Assembly (NCBI RefSeq): GCF_050947335.1
Contig: NW_027473327.1
Span: forward strand, 1,736,001-1,800,000
Length of the DNA: 64,000 bases
Reading direction: 5' to 3'
Source: Megachile rotundata
Taxonomy: Eukaryota > Arthropoda > Insecta > Hymenoptera > Megachilidae
Positions within the stretch are counted from its first letter, which is position 1. Each line of letters opens with the position of its first letter. Under the pieces are notes generated by a model. The model saw only the letters and a program-made list of their open reading frames with translations. It ran no database searches and was not told the DNA's origin. Shown piece after piece: positions 29,501 to 45,082 of the stretch. The position numbers and the translations under genes are program-made.

Positions 29501-30000
29501 TGTATGATTAGGATTGTATGATTGTGATAGTATGATTGTGATTGTATGATTGTGATTGTATGATTGTGATTGTGTGATTGTGATTGTATGATTGCATTTG
29601 GGAGATTGTATTTTGGAGATTGTAATTGTATGATTGCGATTGTATGATTGGGATTGTATGATTGTGATTGTATGATTGTGATTGTATGATTGTGATTGTA
29701 TGATTGTGATTGTATGATTGTGACTGTATGATTGTGATTGTATGATTGTGATTGTATGATTGTGATTGTATGATTGTGATTGTATGATTGTGATTGTATG
29801 ATTGTAATTGTATGATTATGATTGTCTGATTGTGATTGTATGATTGTGATGGTTTGATTGTGATTGTATGATTGCGATATTATGATTGTGATTGTATGAT
29901 TGTGATTGTATGATAGCGATTGTATGATTATGATTGTATGATTGTGATTGTATGATTGTGATTGCATGATTTTGAATGTATGATTGTGATTGTATGATTG
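20520..30000. repeat. Large HOR copy A
   Basis: Satellite only. Collinear with copy B (about 36.4-44.9 kb). The cassette ladder here is 21357, 23555, 24437, 25613, 26579, 27013, 27363, 28595, 29351, 29589. In B it is 36421, 38619, 39515, 40803, 41769, 42203, 42567, 43603, 44359, 44597. The offset steps 15,064, 15,078, 15,190, 15,204, 15,008. The drop from 15,204 to 15,008 is 196 bp (14 units) present here at about 27.67-27.91 kb and absent from B and C. Most leading cassette units are the C form, unlike the sequence to the left. Rare shared markers include AATGATAGCG at 25891 and the variant TCTTTGATTG near 25180. Confidence 0.87.
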
Positions 30001-33000
30001 TGATTGTATGATTGTGATTGTATGATTGTGATTGTATGATTGTGATTGTATGATTGTGATTGTATGATTGTGATTGTACGATTGTGATTGTACGATTGTG
30101 ATTGTACGATTGTGATTGTATGATTGTGATTGTATGATTGTGATTGTATGATTGTGATTGTATGATTGTGATTGCGTGATTGTGATTGTATGATTGGGAT
30201 TGTATGATTGTGATTGTATGATTGTGATTGTATTATTGTGATATTATGATTGTGATAGTATGACTGTGATTGTATGACTGTGATTGTATGATTGTGATTG
30301 TATGATTGTGATTGTCTGATTGTGGTTGTATGATTGTGATTGTATGATTGTGATCCTATGATTGTGATTGTATGATTATGATTGTATGATTGTGATTGCA
30401 TGATTGTGATTGTATGATTGTGATAATATGATTGCGAATGTATGATTGGGATTGTATGCCTGTGATTGTATGATTGTGATTGTATGATTGTGATTGTATG
30501 ATTGTGATAGTATGATTGTGATTGTAAGATTGTGATTGTATGTCTGTGATTGTATGATTGCGATTGTATGATTGTGATTGTATGATTGTGATTGTCTGAT
30601 TGTGATTGTATGATTGTGATTGTATGATTGTGATTGTATGATTGTGATTGTATGATTGTGATTGTATGATTGTGATAGTATGATTGTGATTGTATGATTG
30701 CGATTGCGTGATTGTGATTGTATGATTGGGATTGTATGATTGTGATTGTATGATTGTGATTGTATGATTGTGATATTATGATTGTGATAGTATGACTGTG
30801 ATTGTATGACTGTGATTGTATGATTGTGATTGTATGATTGTGGTTGTGCGATTGTGATTGTACGATTGTGATTGTGCGATTGTGACTGTATGATTGTTAT
30901 TGTATGATTATGATGGAATGATTGTGATTGCATGATTGTGATTGTATGATTGTGATTGCATGATTTTGAATGTATGATTGTGATTGTAAGATTGTGATTG
31001 TATGACTGTGATTGTGTGATTGTGATTGTATGATTGTGATTGTATGATTATGATTGTATGATTGTGATTGTATGATTGTATTTGGGAGATTGTATTTTGG
31101 AGATTGTAATTGTATCATTGCGATTGCATGATTGTGATTATATGATTGTGATTGTATGACTGTGATTGTATGATTGTGATTGTGCGATTGTGATTGTACG
31201 ATTGTGATTGTACGATTGTGATTGTATGATTGTGATTGTATGATTATGATTGTATGATTGCGATAGTATGATTGTGATTGTAAGATTGTGGTTGAATGTC
31301 TGTGATTGTATGATTGTGATTGTATGATTGTGATTGTATGATTAGGATTGTATGATTGTGATAGTATGATTGTGATTGTATGATTGTGATTGTATGATTG
31401 TGATTGTATGATTGTGATTGTATGATTGCATTTGGGAGATTGTATTTTGGAAATTGTAATTGTATGATTGCGATTGTATGATTGTGATTGTATGATTGTG
31501 ATTGTATGATTGTGATTGTATGATTGTGATTGTATGATTGTGATTGTATGATTGTGATTGTATGATTGTGATTGTATGATTGTGATTGTATGATTGTGAT
31601 TGTATGATTGTGATTGTATGATTGTAATTGTATGATTATGATTGTATGATTGTGATTGTATGATTGTGATGGTTTGATTGTGATTGTATGATTGCGATAT
31701 TATGATTGTGATTGTATAATTGTGATAGCATGATTGCGAATGTATGATTGTGATTGTATGTCTGTGATTGTATGATTGTGATTGTATGATTGTGATTGTA
31801 TGATTGTGATTGTATGATTCTGATAGTATGATTGTGATTGTATGATTGTGATTGTATGATTGTGATTGCGTGATTGTGATTGTATGATTGCGATTGTATG
31901 ATTGTGATTGTATGGTTGTGATTGTGTGATTGTGATAGTATGATTGTGATTGTGTGATTGTGATTGTATGACTGTGATTGTATGATTGTGATTGTATGAT
32001 CGTGATTGCATGATTGTGATAGTATGATTGTGATTGTGTGATTGTGATTGTATGATTGTGATTGTATGATTGTGATTGTATGATTGTGATTGTATGATTC
32101 TGATTGTATGATTGTAATTGTATGATTATGATTGTATGATTGTGATTGTATGATTGTGATGGTTTGATTGTGATTGTATGATTGCGATATTATGATTGTG
32201 ATTGTATGATTGTGATTGTATGATAGCGATTGTATGATTGTGATTGTATGATTATGATTGTATGACTGTGATTGTATGATTATGATTGTATGGTTGTGAT
32301 TGAATGATTGTGATGGTATGATTGCGATTGTATGATTGCGATAGTATGATTGTGATTGTATGATTGTGATTGTATGATTGTCATTGTCTGATTATGATTG
32401 TATGATTGTGATTGCATGATTGTGATTGTATGATTGTGATAGTATGATTGTGATTGTATGATTGTGATTGTATGATTGTGATAGTATGATTGTGATTGTA
32501 TGATTGTGATTGCGTGATTGTGATTGTATGATTGCGATTGTATGATTGTGATTGTATGATTGTGATTGTGTGATTGTGATATTATGATTGTGATAGTATG
32601 ACTGTGATTGTATGACTGTGATTGTATGATTGTGATTGTATGATTGTGATTGTATGATTGTGATTGTATGATTGTGATTGTATGATTGCATTTGGGAGAT
32701 TGTATTTTGGAGATTGTAATTGTATGATTGCGATTGTGTGATTGTGATTGCATGATTGTGATTGTATGAATGAGATTGCATGATTTTGTATGTATGATTG
32801 TGATTGTATGATTGTGATTGCGTGATTGTGATTGTATGGTTGCGATTGTATGATTGTGATTGTATAGTTGTGATTGTATGATTGTGATAGTATGATTGTG
32901 ATTGTAAGATTGTGATTGCATGACTGTGATTGTATGATTGTGATTGTATGATTGTGATTGTATGATTAGGATTGTATGATTGTGATAGTATGATTGTGAT
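30000..33000. repeat. Secondary duplicate of the 26.1-28.9 kb part of copy A
   Basis: Cassettes at 31073, 31423 and 32683 pair with 27013, 27363 and 28595, at offsets of 4,060, 4,060 and 4,088 bp. The paired cassettes share private features: a T-form leading unit and TATCATTG tail at 27013/31073, and GGAAATTG at 27363/31423. The 196-bp segment missing from copies B and C is retained here. The left part (30.0-30.9 kb) mixes units resembling 26.1-26.8 kb with units resembling 29.9 kb. No gene is present. Confidence 0.84.
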
Positions 33001-35700
33001 TGTATGATTGTGATTGTATGATTGTGATTGTATGATTGTATTTGGGAGATTGTATTTTGGAGATTGTAATTATATGATTGCGATTGTATGATTCTGATTG
33101 TATGATTGTGATTGTATGGTTGTGATTGTATGATTGTGATTGTATGATTGTAATTGTATGATTATGATTGTATGATTGTGATTGTATGATTGTGATGGTT
33201 TGATTGTGATTGTATGATTCCGATATTATGATTGTGATTGTATGATTGTGATTGTATGATTGTGGTTGTATGATTGTGATTGTATGATTGTATTTGGGAG
33301 ATTGTGATTGTATGATTGCGATTGTATGATTGTGATTGCGTGATTGTGATTGTATGATTGCGATTGTATGATTGTGATTGTATGGTTGTGATTGTATGGT
33401 TGTGATTGTATGATTGTGATGGTATGATTGTGATTGTATGATTGCGATAGTATGATTGTGATTGTATGATTGTGATTGTATGATTGTGACTGTATGATTG
33501 TGATTGTATGATTGTGATTGCGTGATTGTGATTGTATGATTGCGATTGTATGATTGTGATTGTATGATTGTGATTGCATGATTGTGATAGTATGATTGCG
33601 ATAGTATGACTGTGATTGTATGACTGTGATTGTATGATTGTGATTGTATGATTGTGATTGTATGATTGTGATTGTATGATTGTGATTGTGTGATTGCGAT
33701 TGTATGATTGCGATTGTATGATTTTGATTGTATGATTGTGATTGTATGATTGTGATTGTATGACTATGATTGTATGATTGTGATTGTATGATTGTGATTG
33801 TATGATTAGGATTGTGTGATTGTGATAGTATGATTGTGATTGTATGATTGTGATTGTATGATTGTGATTGTATGATTGTGATTGTATGATTGTGATTGTA
33901 TGATTGTATTTGGGAGATTGTATTTTGGAGATTGTAATTGTATGATTGCGATTGTATGATTATGATTGTATGATTGTGATAGTATGATTGTGATTGTAAG
34001 ATTGTGATTGCATGACTGTGATTGTATGATTGTGATTGTATGATTGTGATTGTATGATTGTGATTGTATGATTGTGATTGTATGATTAGGATTGTATGAT
34101 TGTGATAGTATGATTGTGATTGTATGATTGTGATTGTATGATTGTGATTGTATGATTGTATTTGGGAGATTGTATTTTGGAGATTGTAATTGTATGATTG
34201 CGATTGTATGATTGTGATTGTATGATTGTGATTGTATGATTGTGATCGTATGATTGTGATCGTATGATTCTGATTGTATGATTGTGATTGTATGGTTGTG
34301 ATTGTATGATTGTGATTGTATGATTGTAATTGTATGATTATGATTGTATGATTGTGATTGTATGATTGTGATGGTTTGATTGTGATTGTATGATTGCGAT
34401 ATTATGATTGTGATTGTATGATTGTGGTTGTATGATAGAGATTGTATGATTGTATTTGGGAGATTGTGATTGTATGATTGCGATTGTATGATTGTGATTG
34501 CGTGATTGTGATTGTATGATTGCGATTGAATGATTGTGATTGTATGGTTGTGATTGTATGATTGTGATGCTATGATTGTGATTGTATGATTGCGATAGTA
34601 TGATTGTGATTGTATGATTGTGATTGTATGATTGTGACTGTATGATTGTGATTGTATGATTGTGATTGCGTGATTGTGATTGTATGATTGTGATTGCGTG
34701 ATTGTGATTGTATGATTGCGATTGTATGATTGTGATTGTATGATTGTGATTGTATGATTGTGATAGTATGACTGTGATTGTATGACTGTGATTGTATGAT
34801 TGTGATTGTATGATTGTGATTGCGTGATTGTGATTGTATGATTGCGATTGTATGATTGTGATTGTATGGTTGTGATTGTATGATTGTGATGGTATGATTG
34901 TGATTGTATGATTGCGATAGTATGATTGTGATTGTATGATTGTGATTGTATGATTGTGACTGAATGATTGTGATTGTATGATTGTGATTGCATGATTGTG
35001 ATTGTATGATTGAGATTGTATGATTGTGATGGTTTGATTGTGATTGTATGATTGCGATATTATGATTGTGATTGTATGATTGTGGTTGTATGATAGTGAT
35101 TGTATGATTGTATTTGGGAGATTGTGATTGTATGATTGCGATTGTATGATTGTGATTGCGTGATTGTGATTGTATGATTGCGATTGTATGATTGTGATTG
35201 TATGGTTGTGATTGTATGATTGTGATGGTATGATTGTGATTGTATGATTGCGATAGTATGATTGTGATTGTATGATTGTGATTGTATGATTGTGACTGTA
35301 TGATTGTGATTGTATGATTGTGATTGCGTGATTGTGATTGTATGATTGCGATTGTATGATTGCGATTGTATGATTGTGATTGTATGATTGTGATTGTATG
35401 ATTGTGATTGTATGACTGTGATTGTATGATTGTGATTGTATGATTGTGATTGTATGATTAGGATTGTGTGATTGTGATAGTGTGATTGTGATTGTATGAT
35501 TGTGATTGTGTGATTGTGATTGTCTGATTGTGGTTGTATGATTGTGATTGTATGATTGTGATTGTATGATTGTGATTGTATGACTGTGATTGTATGATTG
35601 TGATTGTGTGATTGCGATTGTATGATTGCGATTGTATGATTGTGATTGTATGATTGTGATTGTATGATTGTGATTGTATGACTGTGATTGTATGATTGTG
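33000..35700. repeat. Island of left-type satellite between HOR copies
   Basis: This stretch carries three B cassettes (33285, 34447, 35105) and only T-form A cassettes (33033, 33901, 34153), all traits of the left third of the window. The TTCCGATATTATG variant near 33218 and its surroundings match about 19.79 kb, and the cassettes at 33033 and 19551 are 13,482 bp apart (963 units). The part around 33.8-34.1 kb resembles 29.2-29.55 kb at an offset of 4,550 bp. The mixture suggests that blocks of different age were brought together by exchange within the array. Confidence 0.8.
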
Positions 35701-38700
35701 ATTGTATGATTGTGATTGTATGATTAGGATTGTGTGATTGTGATAGTATGATTGTGATTGTATGATTGTGATTGTATGATTGTGATTGTATGATTGTGAT
35801 TGTATGATTGTGATTGTATGATTGTGATTGTATGATTATGATTGTATGATTGTGATAGTATGATTGTGATTGTAGGATTGTGATTGCATGACTGTGATTG
35901 TATGATTGTGATTGTATGATTGTGATTGTATGATTAGGATTGTATGATTGTGATAGTATGATTGTGATTGTATGATTGTGATTGTATGATTGTGATTGTA
36001 TGATTGTGATTGTATGATTGTATTTTGGAGATTGTAATTGTATGATTGCGGTTGTATGATTGTGATTGTATGGTTGTGATTGTATGATTGTGATTGTATG
36101 ATTGTAATTGTATGATTGTGATTGTATGATTGTGGTTGTATGATTGTGATTGTATGATTGTATTTGGGAGATTGTGGTTGTATGATTGCGATTGTATGAT
36201 TGTGATTGCATGATTGTGATTGTATGATTGCGATTGTATGATTGTGCTTGTATGGTTGTGATTGTATGATTGTGATGGTATGATTGTGATTGTATGATTG
36301 TGATTGTATGATTGTGATAGTATGATTGTGATTGTATGATTGTGATTGTATGATTGTGATAGTATGATTGTGATTGTATGATTGTGATTGTATGATTGTG
36401 ATTGTGTGATTGTGATTGTATGATTGCATTTGGGAGATTGTATTTTGGAGATTGTAATTGTATGATTGCGATTGTATGACTGGGATTGTATGATTGTGAT
36501 TGTATGATTGTGATTGTATGATTGTGATTGTATGATTGTGATTGTATGATTGTGATTGTATGATTGTGATTGTATGATTGTGATTGTATGATTGTGATTG
36601 TATGATTGTGATTGTATGATTGTAATTGTATGATTATGATTGTCTGATTGTGATTGTATGATTGTGATGGTTTGATTGTGATTTTATGATTGCGATATTA
36701 TGATTGTGATTGTATGATTGTGATTGTATGATAGCGATTGTATGATTATGATTGTATGATTGTGATTGTATGATTGTGATTGCATGATTTTGAATGTATG
36801 ATTGTGATTGTATGATTGTGATTGTATGATTGTGATTGTATGATTGTGATTGTATGATTGTGATTGTATGATTGTGATTGTATGATTGTGATTGTACGAT
36901 TGTGATTGTACGATTGTGATTGTACGATTGTGATTGTATGATTGTGATTGTATGATTGTGATTGTATGATTGTGATTGCGTGATTGTGATTGTATGATTG
37001 GGATTGTATGATTGTGATTGTATGATTGTGATTGTATTATTGTGATATTATGATCGTGATAGTATGACTGTGATTGTATGACTGTGATTGTATGATTGTG
37101 ATTGTATGATTGTGATTGTCTGATTGTGGTTGTATGATTGTGATTGTATGATTGTGATCCTATGATTGTGATTGTATGATTATGATTGTATGATTGTGAT
37201 TGCATGATTGTGATTGTATGATTGTGATAATATGATTGCGAATGTATGATTGGGATTGTATGTCTGTGATTGTATGATTGTGATTGTATGATTGTGATTG
37301 TATGATTGTGATAGTATGATTGTGATTGTAAGATTGTGATTGTATGTCTGTGATTGTATGATTGCGATTGTATGATTGTGATTGTATGATTGTGATTGTA
37401 TGATTGTGATTGTATGATTGTGATTGTATGATTGTGAATGTATGATTGTGATTGTATGATTGTGATTGTATGATTGTGATTGTATGATTGTGATTGTATG
37501 ATTGTAATTGTATGATTATGATAGTATGATTGTGATTGTAAGATTGTGGATGTATGACTGTGATTGTATGATTGTGATTGTATGATTGTGATTGTATGAT
37601 TAGGATTGTATGATTGTGATAGTATGATTGTGATTGTATGATTGTGATTGTACGATTGTGATTGTACGATTGTGATTGTATGATTGTGATTGTATGATTA
37701 TGATGGAACGATTGTGATTGCATGATTGTGATTGTATGATTGTGATTGCATTATTTTGAATGTATGATTGTGATTGTATGATTGTGATTGTATGATTGTG
37801 ATTGTATGATTGTGATTGTATGATTGTGATTGTATGATTGTGATTGTACGATTGTGATTGTACGATTGTGATTGTATGATTGTGATTGTATGATTGTGAT
37901 TGTATGATTGTGATTGCGTGATTGTGATTGTATTATTGGGATTGTATGATTGTGATTGTATGATTGTGATTGTATTATTGTGATATTATGATTGTGATAG
38001 TATGACTGTGATTGTATGACTGTGATTGTATGATTGTGATTGTATGATTGTGATTGTCTGATTGTGGTTGTATGATTGTGATTGTATGATTGTGATCCTA
38101 TGATTCTGATTGTATGATTATGATTGTATGATTGTGATTGCATGATTGTGATTGCATGATTGTGATTGTATGATTGTGATAATATGATTGCGAATGTATG
38201 ATTGGGATTGTATGTCTGTGATTGTATGATTGTGATTGTATGATTGTGATTGTATGATTGTGATAGTATGATTGTGATTGTAAGATTGTGATTGTATGTC
38301 TGTGATTGTATGATTGCGATTGTATGATTGTGATTGTATGATTGTGATTGTATGATTGTGATTGTATGATTGTGATTGTATGATTGTGATTGTATGATTG
38401 TGATTGTATGCTTGTGATTGTATGATTGTGATTGTATGATTGTAATTGTATGATTATGATAGTATGATTGTGATTGTAAGATTGTGGTTGTATGACTGTG
38501 ATTGTATGATTGTGATTGTATGATTGTGATTGTATGATTAGGATTGTATGATTGTGATAGTATGATTGTGATTGTATGATTGTGATTGTATGATTGTGAT
38601 TGTGTGATTGTGATTGTATGATTGCATTTGGGAGATTGTATTTTGGAGATTGTAATTGTATGATTGCGATTGTATGATTGGGATTGTATGATTGTGATTG

Positions 38701-41700
38701 TATGATTGTGATTGTATGATTGTGATTGTATGATTGTGATTGTATGATTGTGATTGTATGATTGTGATTGTATGATTGTGATTGTATGATTGTGATTGTA
38801 TGATTGTGATTGTATGATTGTAATTGTATGATTATGATTGTCTGATTGTGATTGTATGATTGTGATGGTTTGATTGTGATTGTATGATTGCGATATTATG
38901 ATTGTGATTGTATGATTGTGATTGTATGATAGCGATTGTATGATTATGATTGTATGATTGTGATTGTATGATTGTGATTGCATGATTTTGAATGTATGAT
39001 TGTGATTGTATGATTGTGATTGTATGATTGTGATTGTATGATTGTGATTGTATGATTGTGATTGTATGATTGTGATTGTATGATTGTGATTGTATGATTG
39101 TGATTGTACGATTGTGATTGTACGATTGTGATTGTACGATTGTGATTGTATGATTGTGATTGTATGATTGTGATTGTATGATTGTGATTGCGTGATTGTG
39201 ATTGTATGATTGGGATTGTATGATTGTGATTGTATGATTGTGATTGTATTATTGTGATATTATGATTGTGATAGTATGACTGTGATTGTATGACTGTGAT
39301 TGTATGATTGTGATTGTATGATTGTGATTGTCTGATTGTGGTTGTATGATTGTGATTGTATGATTGTGATCCTATGATTGTGATTGTATGATTATGATTG
39401 TATGATTGTGATTGCATGATTGTGATTGTATGATTGTGATAATATGATTGCGAATGTATGATTGGGATTGTATGTCTGTGATTGTATGATTGTGATTGTA
39501 TGATTGTGATTGTATGATTGCATTTGGGAGATTGTATTTTGGAGATTGTAATTGTATGATTGCGATTGTATGATTGGGATTGTATGATTGTGATTGTATG
39601 ATTGTGATTGTATGATTGTGATTGTATGATTGTGATTGTATGATTGTGATTGTATGATTGTGATTGTATGATTGTGATTGTATGATTGTGATTGTATGAT
39701 TGTGATTGTATGATTGTGATTGTATGATTGTAATTGTATGATTATGATTGTCTGATTGTGATTGTATGATTGTGATGGTTTGATTGTGATTGTATGATTG
39801 CGATATTATGATTGTGATTGTATGATTGTGATTGTATGATAGCGATTGTATGATTATGATTGTATGATTGTGATTGTATGATTGTGATTGCATGATTTTG
39901 AATGTATGATTGTGATTGTATGATTGTGATTGTATGATTGTGATTGTATGATTGTGATTGTATGATTGTGATTGTATGATTGTGATTGTATGATTGTGAT
40001 TGTACGATTGTGATTGTACGATTGTGATTGTACGATTGTGATTGTATGATTGTGATTGTATGATTGTGATTGTATGATTGTGATTGCGTGATTGTGATTG
40101 TATGATTGGGATTGTATGATTGTGATTGTATGATTGTGATTGTATTATTGTGATATTATGATTGTGATAGTATGACTGTGATTGTATGACTGTGATTGTA
40201 TGATTGTGATTGTATGATTGTGATTGTCTGATTGTGGTTGTATGATTGTGATTGTATGATTGTGATCCTATGATTGTGATTGTATGATTATGATTGTATG
40301 ATTGTGATTGCATGATTGTGATTGTATGATTGTGATAATATGATTGCGAATGTATGATTGGGATTGTATGTCTTTGATTGTATGATTGTGATTGTATGAT
40401 TGTGATTGTATGATTGTGATAGTATGATTGTGATTGTAAGATTGTGATTGTATGTCTGTGATTGTATGATTGCGATTGTATGATTGTGATTGTATGATTG
40501 TGATTGTATGATTGTGATTGTATGATTGTGATTGTATGATTGTGATTGTATGATTGTGATTGTATGATTGTGATTGTATGATTGTGATTGTATGATTGTG
40601 ATTGTATGATTGTGATTGTATGATTGTAATTGTATGATTATGATAGTATGATTGTGATTGTAAGATTGTGGATGTATGACTGTGATTGTATGATTGTGAT
40701 TGTATGATTGTGATTGTATGATTAGGATTGTATGATTGTGATAGTATGATTGTGATTGTATGATTGTGATTGTATGATTGTGATTGTGTGATTGTGATTG
40801 TATGATTGCATTTGGGAGATTGTATTTTGGAGATTGTAATTGTATGATTGCGATTGTATGATTGGGATTGTATGATTGTGATTGTATGATTGTGATTGTA
40901 TGATTGTGATTGTATGATTGTGATTGTATGATTGTGATTGTATGATTGTGATTGTATGATTGTGATTGTATGATTGTAATTGTATGATTATGATTGTCTG
41001 ATTGTGATTGTATGATTGTGATGGTTTGATTGTGATTGTATGATTGCGATATTATGATTGTGATTGTATGATTGTGATTGAATGATAGCGATTGAATGAT
41101 TATGATTGTATGATTGTGATTGTATGATTATGACTGTATGGTTGTGATTGTATGATTGTGATGGTATGATTGTGATTGTATGATTGTGATTGTATGATTG
41201 TGATAGTATGATTGTGATTGTATGATTGTGATTGCGTGATTGTGATTGTAAGATTGCAATTGTATGATTGTGATTGTATAATTGTGATTGTATGATTGTG
41301 ATAGTATGATTGTGATTGTATGATTGCGATTGCGTGATTGTGATTGTATGATTGGGATTGTATGATTGTGATTGTATGATTGTGATTGTATGATTGTGAT
41401 ATTATGATTGTGATAGTATGACTGTGATTGTATGACTGTGATTGTATGATTGTGATTGTATGATTGTGATTGTCTGATTGTGGTTGTATGATTGTGATTG
41501 TATGATTGTGATCGTATGATTGTGATTGTATGATTATGATTGTATGATTGTGATTGCATGATTGTGATTGTATGATTGTGATAATATGATTGCGAATATA
41601 TGATTGTGATTGTATGTCTGTGATTGTATGATTGTGATTGTAAGATTGTGATTGTATGTCTGTGATTGTATGATTGTGATTGTATGATTGTGATTGTATG

Positions 41701-44700
41701 ATTGTGATTGTATGATTGTGATTGTATGATTGTGATTGTATGATTGTGATTGTATGATTGTGATTGTATGATTGCATTTGGGAGATTGTATTTTGGAGAT
41801 TGTAATTGTATGATTGCGATTGTGTGATTGTGATTGTATGATTGTGATTGTATGATTGTGATTGTATGATCGTGATTGTATGATTGTGACTGTATGATTG
41901 TGATTGTATGATTGTGATAGTATGATTGTGATTGTATGATTGTGATTGTATGGCTGTGATTGTATGATTGTGGTTGTGCGATTGTGATTGTACGATTGTG
42001 ATTGTGCGATTGTGACTGTATGATTGTTATTGTATGATTATGATGGAATGATTGTGATTGCATGATTGTGATTGTATGATTGTGATTGCATGATTTTGAA
42101 TGTATGATTGTGATTGTAAGATTGTGATTGTATGACTGTGATTGTGTGATTGTGATTGTATGATTGTGATTGTATGATTATGATTGTATGATTGTGATTG
42201 TATGATTGTATTTGGGAGATTGTATTTTGGAGATTGTAATTGTATCATTGCGATTGCATGATTGTGATTATATGATTGTGATTGTATGACTGTGATTGTA
42301 TGATTGTGATTGTGCGATTGTGATTGTACGATTGTGATTGTACGATTGTGATTGTATGATTGTGATTGTATGATTATGATTGTATGATTGCGATAGTATG
42401 ATTGTGATTGTAAGATTGTGGTTGAATGTCTGTGATTGTATGATTGTGATTGTATGATTGTGATTGTATGATTGTGATTGTATGATTAGGATTGTATGAT
42501 TGTGATAGTATGATTGCGATTGTATGATTGTGATTGTATGATTGTGATTGTATGATTGTGATTGTATGATTGCATTTGGGAGATTGTATTTTGGAAATTG
42601 TAATTGTATGATTGCGATTGTATGATTGTGATTGTATGATTGTGATTGTATGATTGTGATTGTATGATTGTGATTGTATGATTGTGATTGTATGATTGCG
42701 ATTGTATGATTGTGATTGTATGATTGTGATTGTATGATTGTAATTGTATGATTATGATTGTATGATTGTGATTGTATGATTGTGATGGTTTGATTGTGAT
42801 TGTATGATTGCGATATTATGATTGTGATTGTATAATTGTGATAGCATGATTGCGAATGTATGATTGTGATTGTATGTCTGTGATTGTATGATTGTGATTG
42901 TATGATTGTGATTGTATGATCGTGATTGCATGATTGTGATAGTATGATTGTGATTGTGTGATTGTGATTGTATGATTGTGATTGTATGATTGTGATTGTA
43001 TGATTGTGATTGTATGATTCTGATTGTATGATTGTAATTGTATGATTATGATTGTATGATTGTGATTGTATGATTGTGATGGTTTGATTGTGATTGTATG
43101 ATTGCGATATTATGATTGTGATTGTATGATTGTGATTGTATGATAGCGATTGTATGATTGTGATTGTATGATTATGATTGTATGACTGTGATTATATGAT
43201 TATGATTGTATGGTTGTGATTGAATGATTGTGACGGTATGATTGCGATTGTATGATTGCGATAGTATGATTGTGATTGTATGATTGTGATTGTATGATTG
43301 TCATTGTCTGATTATGATTGTATGATTGTGATTGCATGATTGTGATTGTATGATTGTGATAGTATGATTGTGATTGTATGATTGTGATTGTATGATTGTG
43401 ATAGTATGATTGTGATTGTATGATTGTGATTGCGTGATTGTGATTGTATGATTGCGATTGTATGATTGTGATTGTATGATTGTGATTGTGTGATTGTGAT
43501 ATTATGATTGTGATAGTATGACTGTGATTGTATGACTGTGATTGTATGATTGTGATTGTATGATTGTGATTGTATGATTGTGATTGTATGATTGTGATTG
43601 TATGATTGCATTTGGGAGATTGTATTTTGGAGATTGTAATTGTATGATTGCGATTGTGTGATTGTGATTGCATGATTGTGATTGTATGAATGAGATTGCA
43701 TGATTTTGTATGTATGATTGTGATTGTATGATTGTGATTGCGTGATTGTGATTGTATGGTTGCGATTGTATGATTGTGATTGTATAGTTGTGATTGTATG
43801 ATTGTGATGGTATGATTGTGATTGTATGATTGCGATAGTATGATTGTGATTGTATGATTGTGATTTTGTGATTGCGATTGTATGATTGCGATTGTATGAT
43901 TGTGATTGTATGATTGTGATTGTATGATTGTGATTGTATGACTGTGATTGTATGATTGTGATTGCATGATTTTGTATGTATGATTGCGATTGTGTGATTG
44001 TGATTGTATGATTGCGATTGTATGGTTGTGATTGTATGATTGTGATTGTATGATTGTGATTGTATGATTGTGATTGTATGATTGTGATTGTATGATTGTG
44101 ACTGTATGATTGTGATTGTATGATTGTGATTTTGTGATTGCGATTGTATGATTGCGATTGTATGATTGTGATTGTATGATTGTGATTGTATGATTGTGAT
44201 TGTATGACTGTGATTGTATGATTGTGATTGTATGATTGTGATTGTATGATTAGGATTGTGTGATTGTGATAGTATGATTGTGATTGTATGATTGTGATTG
44301 TATGATTGTGATTGTATGATTGTGATTGTATGATTGTGATTGTATGATTGTGATTGTATGATTGTATTTGGGAGATTGTATTTTGGAGATTGTAATTGTA
44401 TGATTGCGATTGTATGATTATGATTGTATGATTGTGATAGTATGATTGTGATTGTAAGATTGTGATTGCATGACTGTGATTGTATGATTGTGATTGTATG
44501 ATTGTGATTGTATGATTAGGATTGTATGATTGTGATAGTATGATTGTGATTGTATGATTGTGATTGTATGATTGTGATTGTGTGATTGTGATTGTATGAT
44601 TGCATTTGGGAGATTGTATTTTGGAGATTGTAATTGTATGATTGCGATTGTATGATTGGGATTGTATGATTGTGATTGTATGATTGTGATTGTATGATTG

Positions 44701-45082
44701 TGATTGTATGATTGTGATTGTATGATTGTGACTGTATGATTGTGATTGTATGATTGTGATTGTATGATTGTGATTGTATGATTGTGATTGTATGATTGTG
44801 ATTGTATGATTGTAATTGTATGATTATGATTGTCTGATTGTGATTGTATGATTGTGATGGTTTGATTGTGATTGTATGATTGCGATATTATGATTGTGAT
44901 TGTATGATTGTGATTGTATGATAGCGATTGTATGATTATGATTGTATGATTGTGATTGTATGATTGTGATTGCATGATTTTGAATGTATGATTGTGATTG
45001 TATGATTGTGATTGTATGATTGTGATTGTATGATTGTGATTGTATGATTGTGATTGTATGATTGTGATTGTATGATTGTGAT
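35700..45082. repeat. Large HOR copy B
   Basis: Collinear with copy A at an offset of about 15.0-15.2 kb, and with copy C at 9,380 bp (TAGGATTGTGTG at 35724/45104), then 9,394 (TACG run at 36895/46289), then 9,408 (cassettes 38619/48027 and 39515/48923), then 12,068 (cassettes 40803/52871, 41769/53837, 42203/54271). The jump to 12,068 means copy C has 2,660 bp (190 units) more between these cassettes. One B cassette lies at 36155, with a private GTGGTTG second unit also seen at 45535. Antisense open frames at 35836-36429 and 45216-45809 give the same 197-residue translation, showing very high identity there. Confidence 0.87.
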
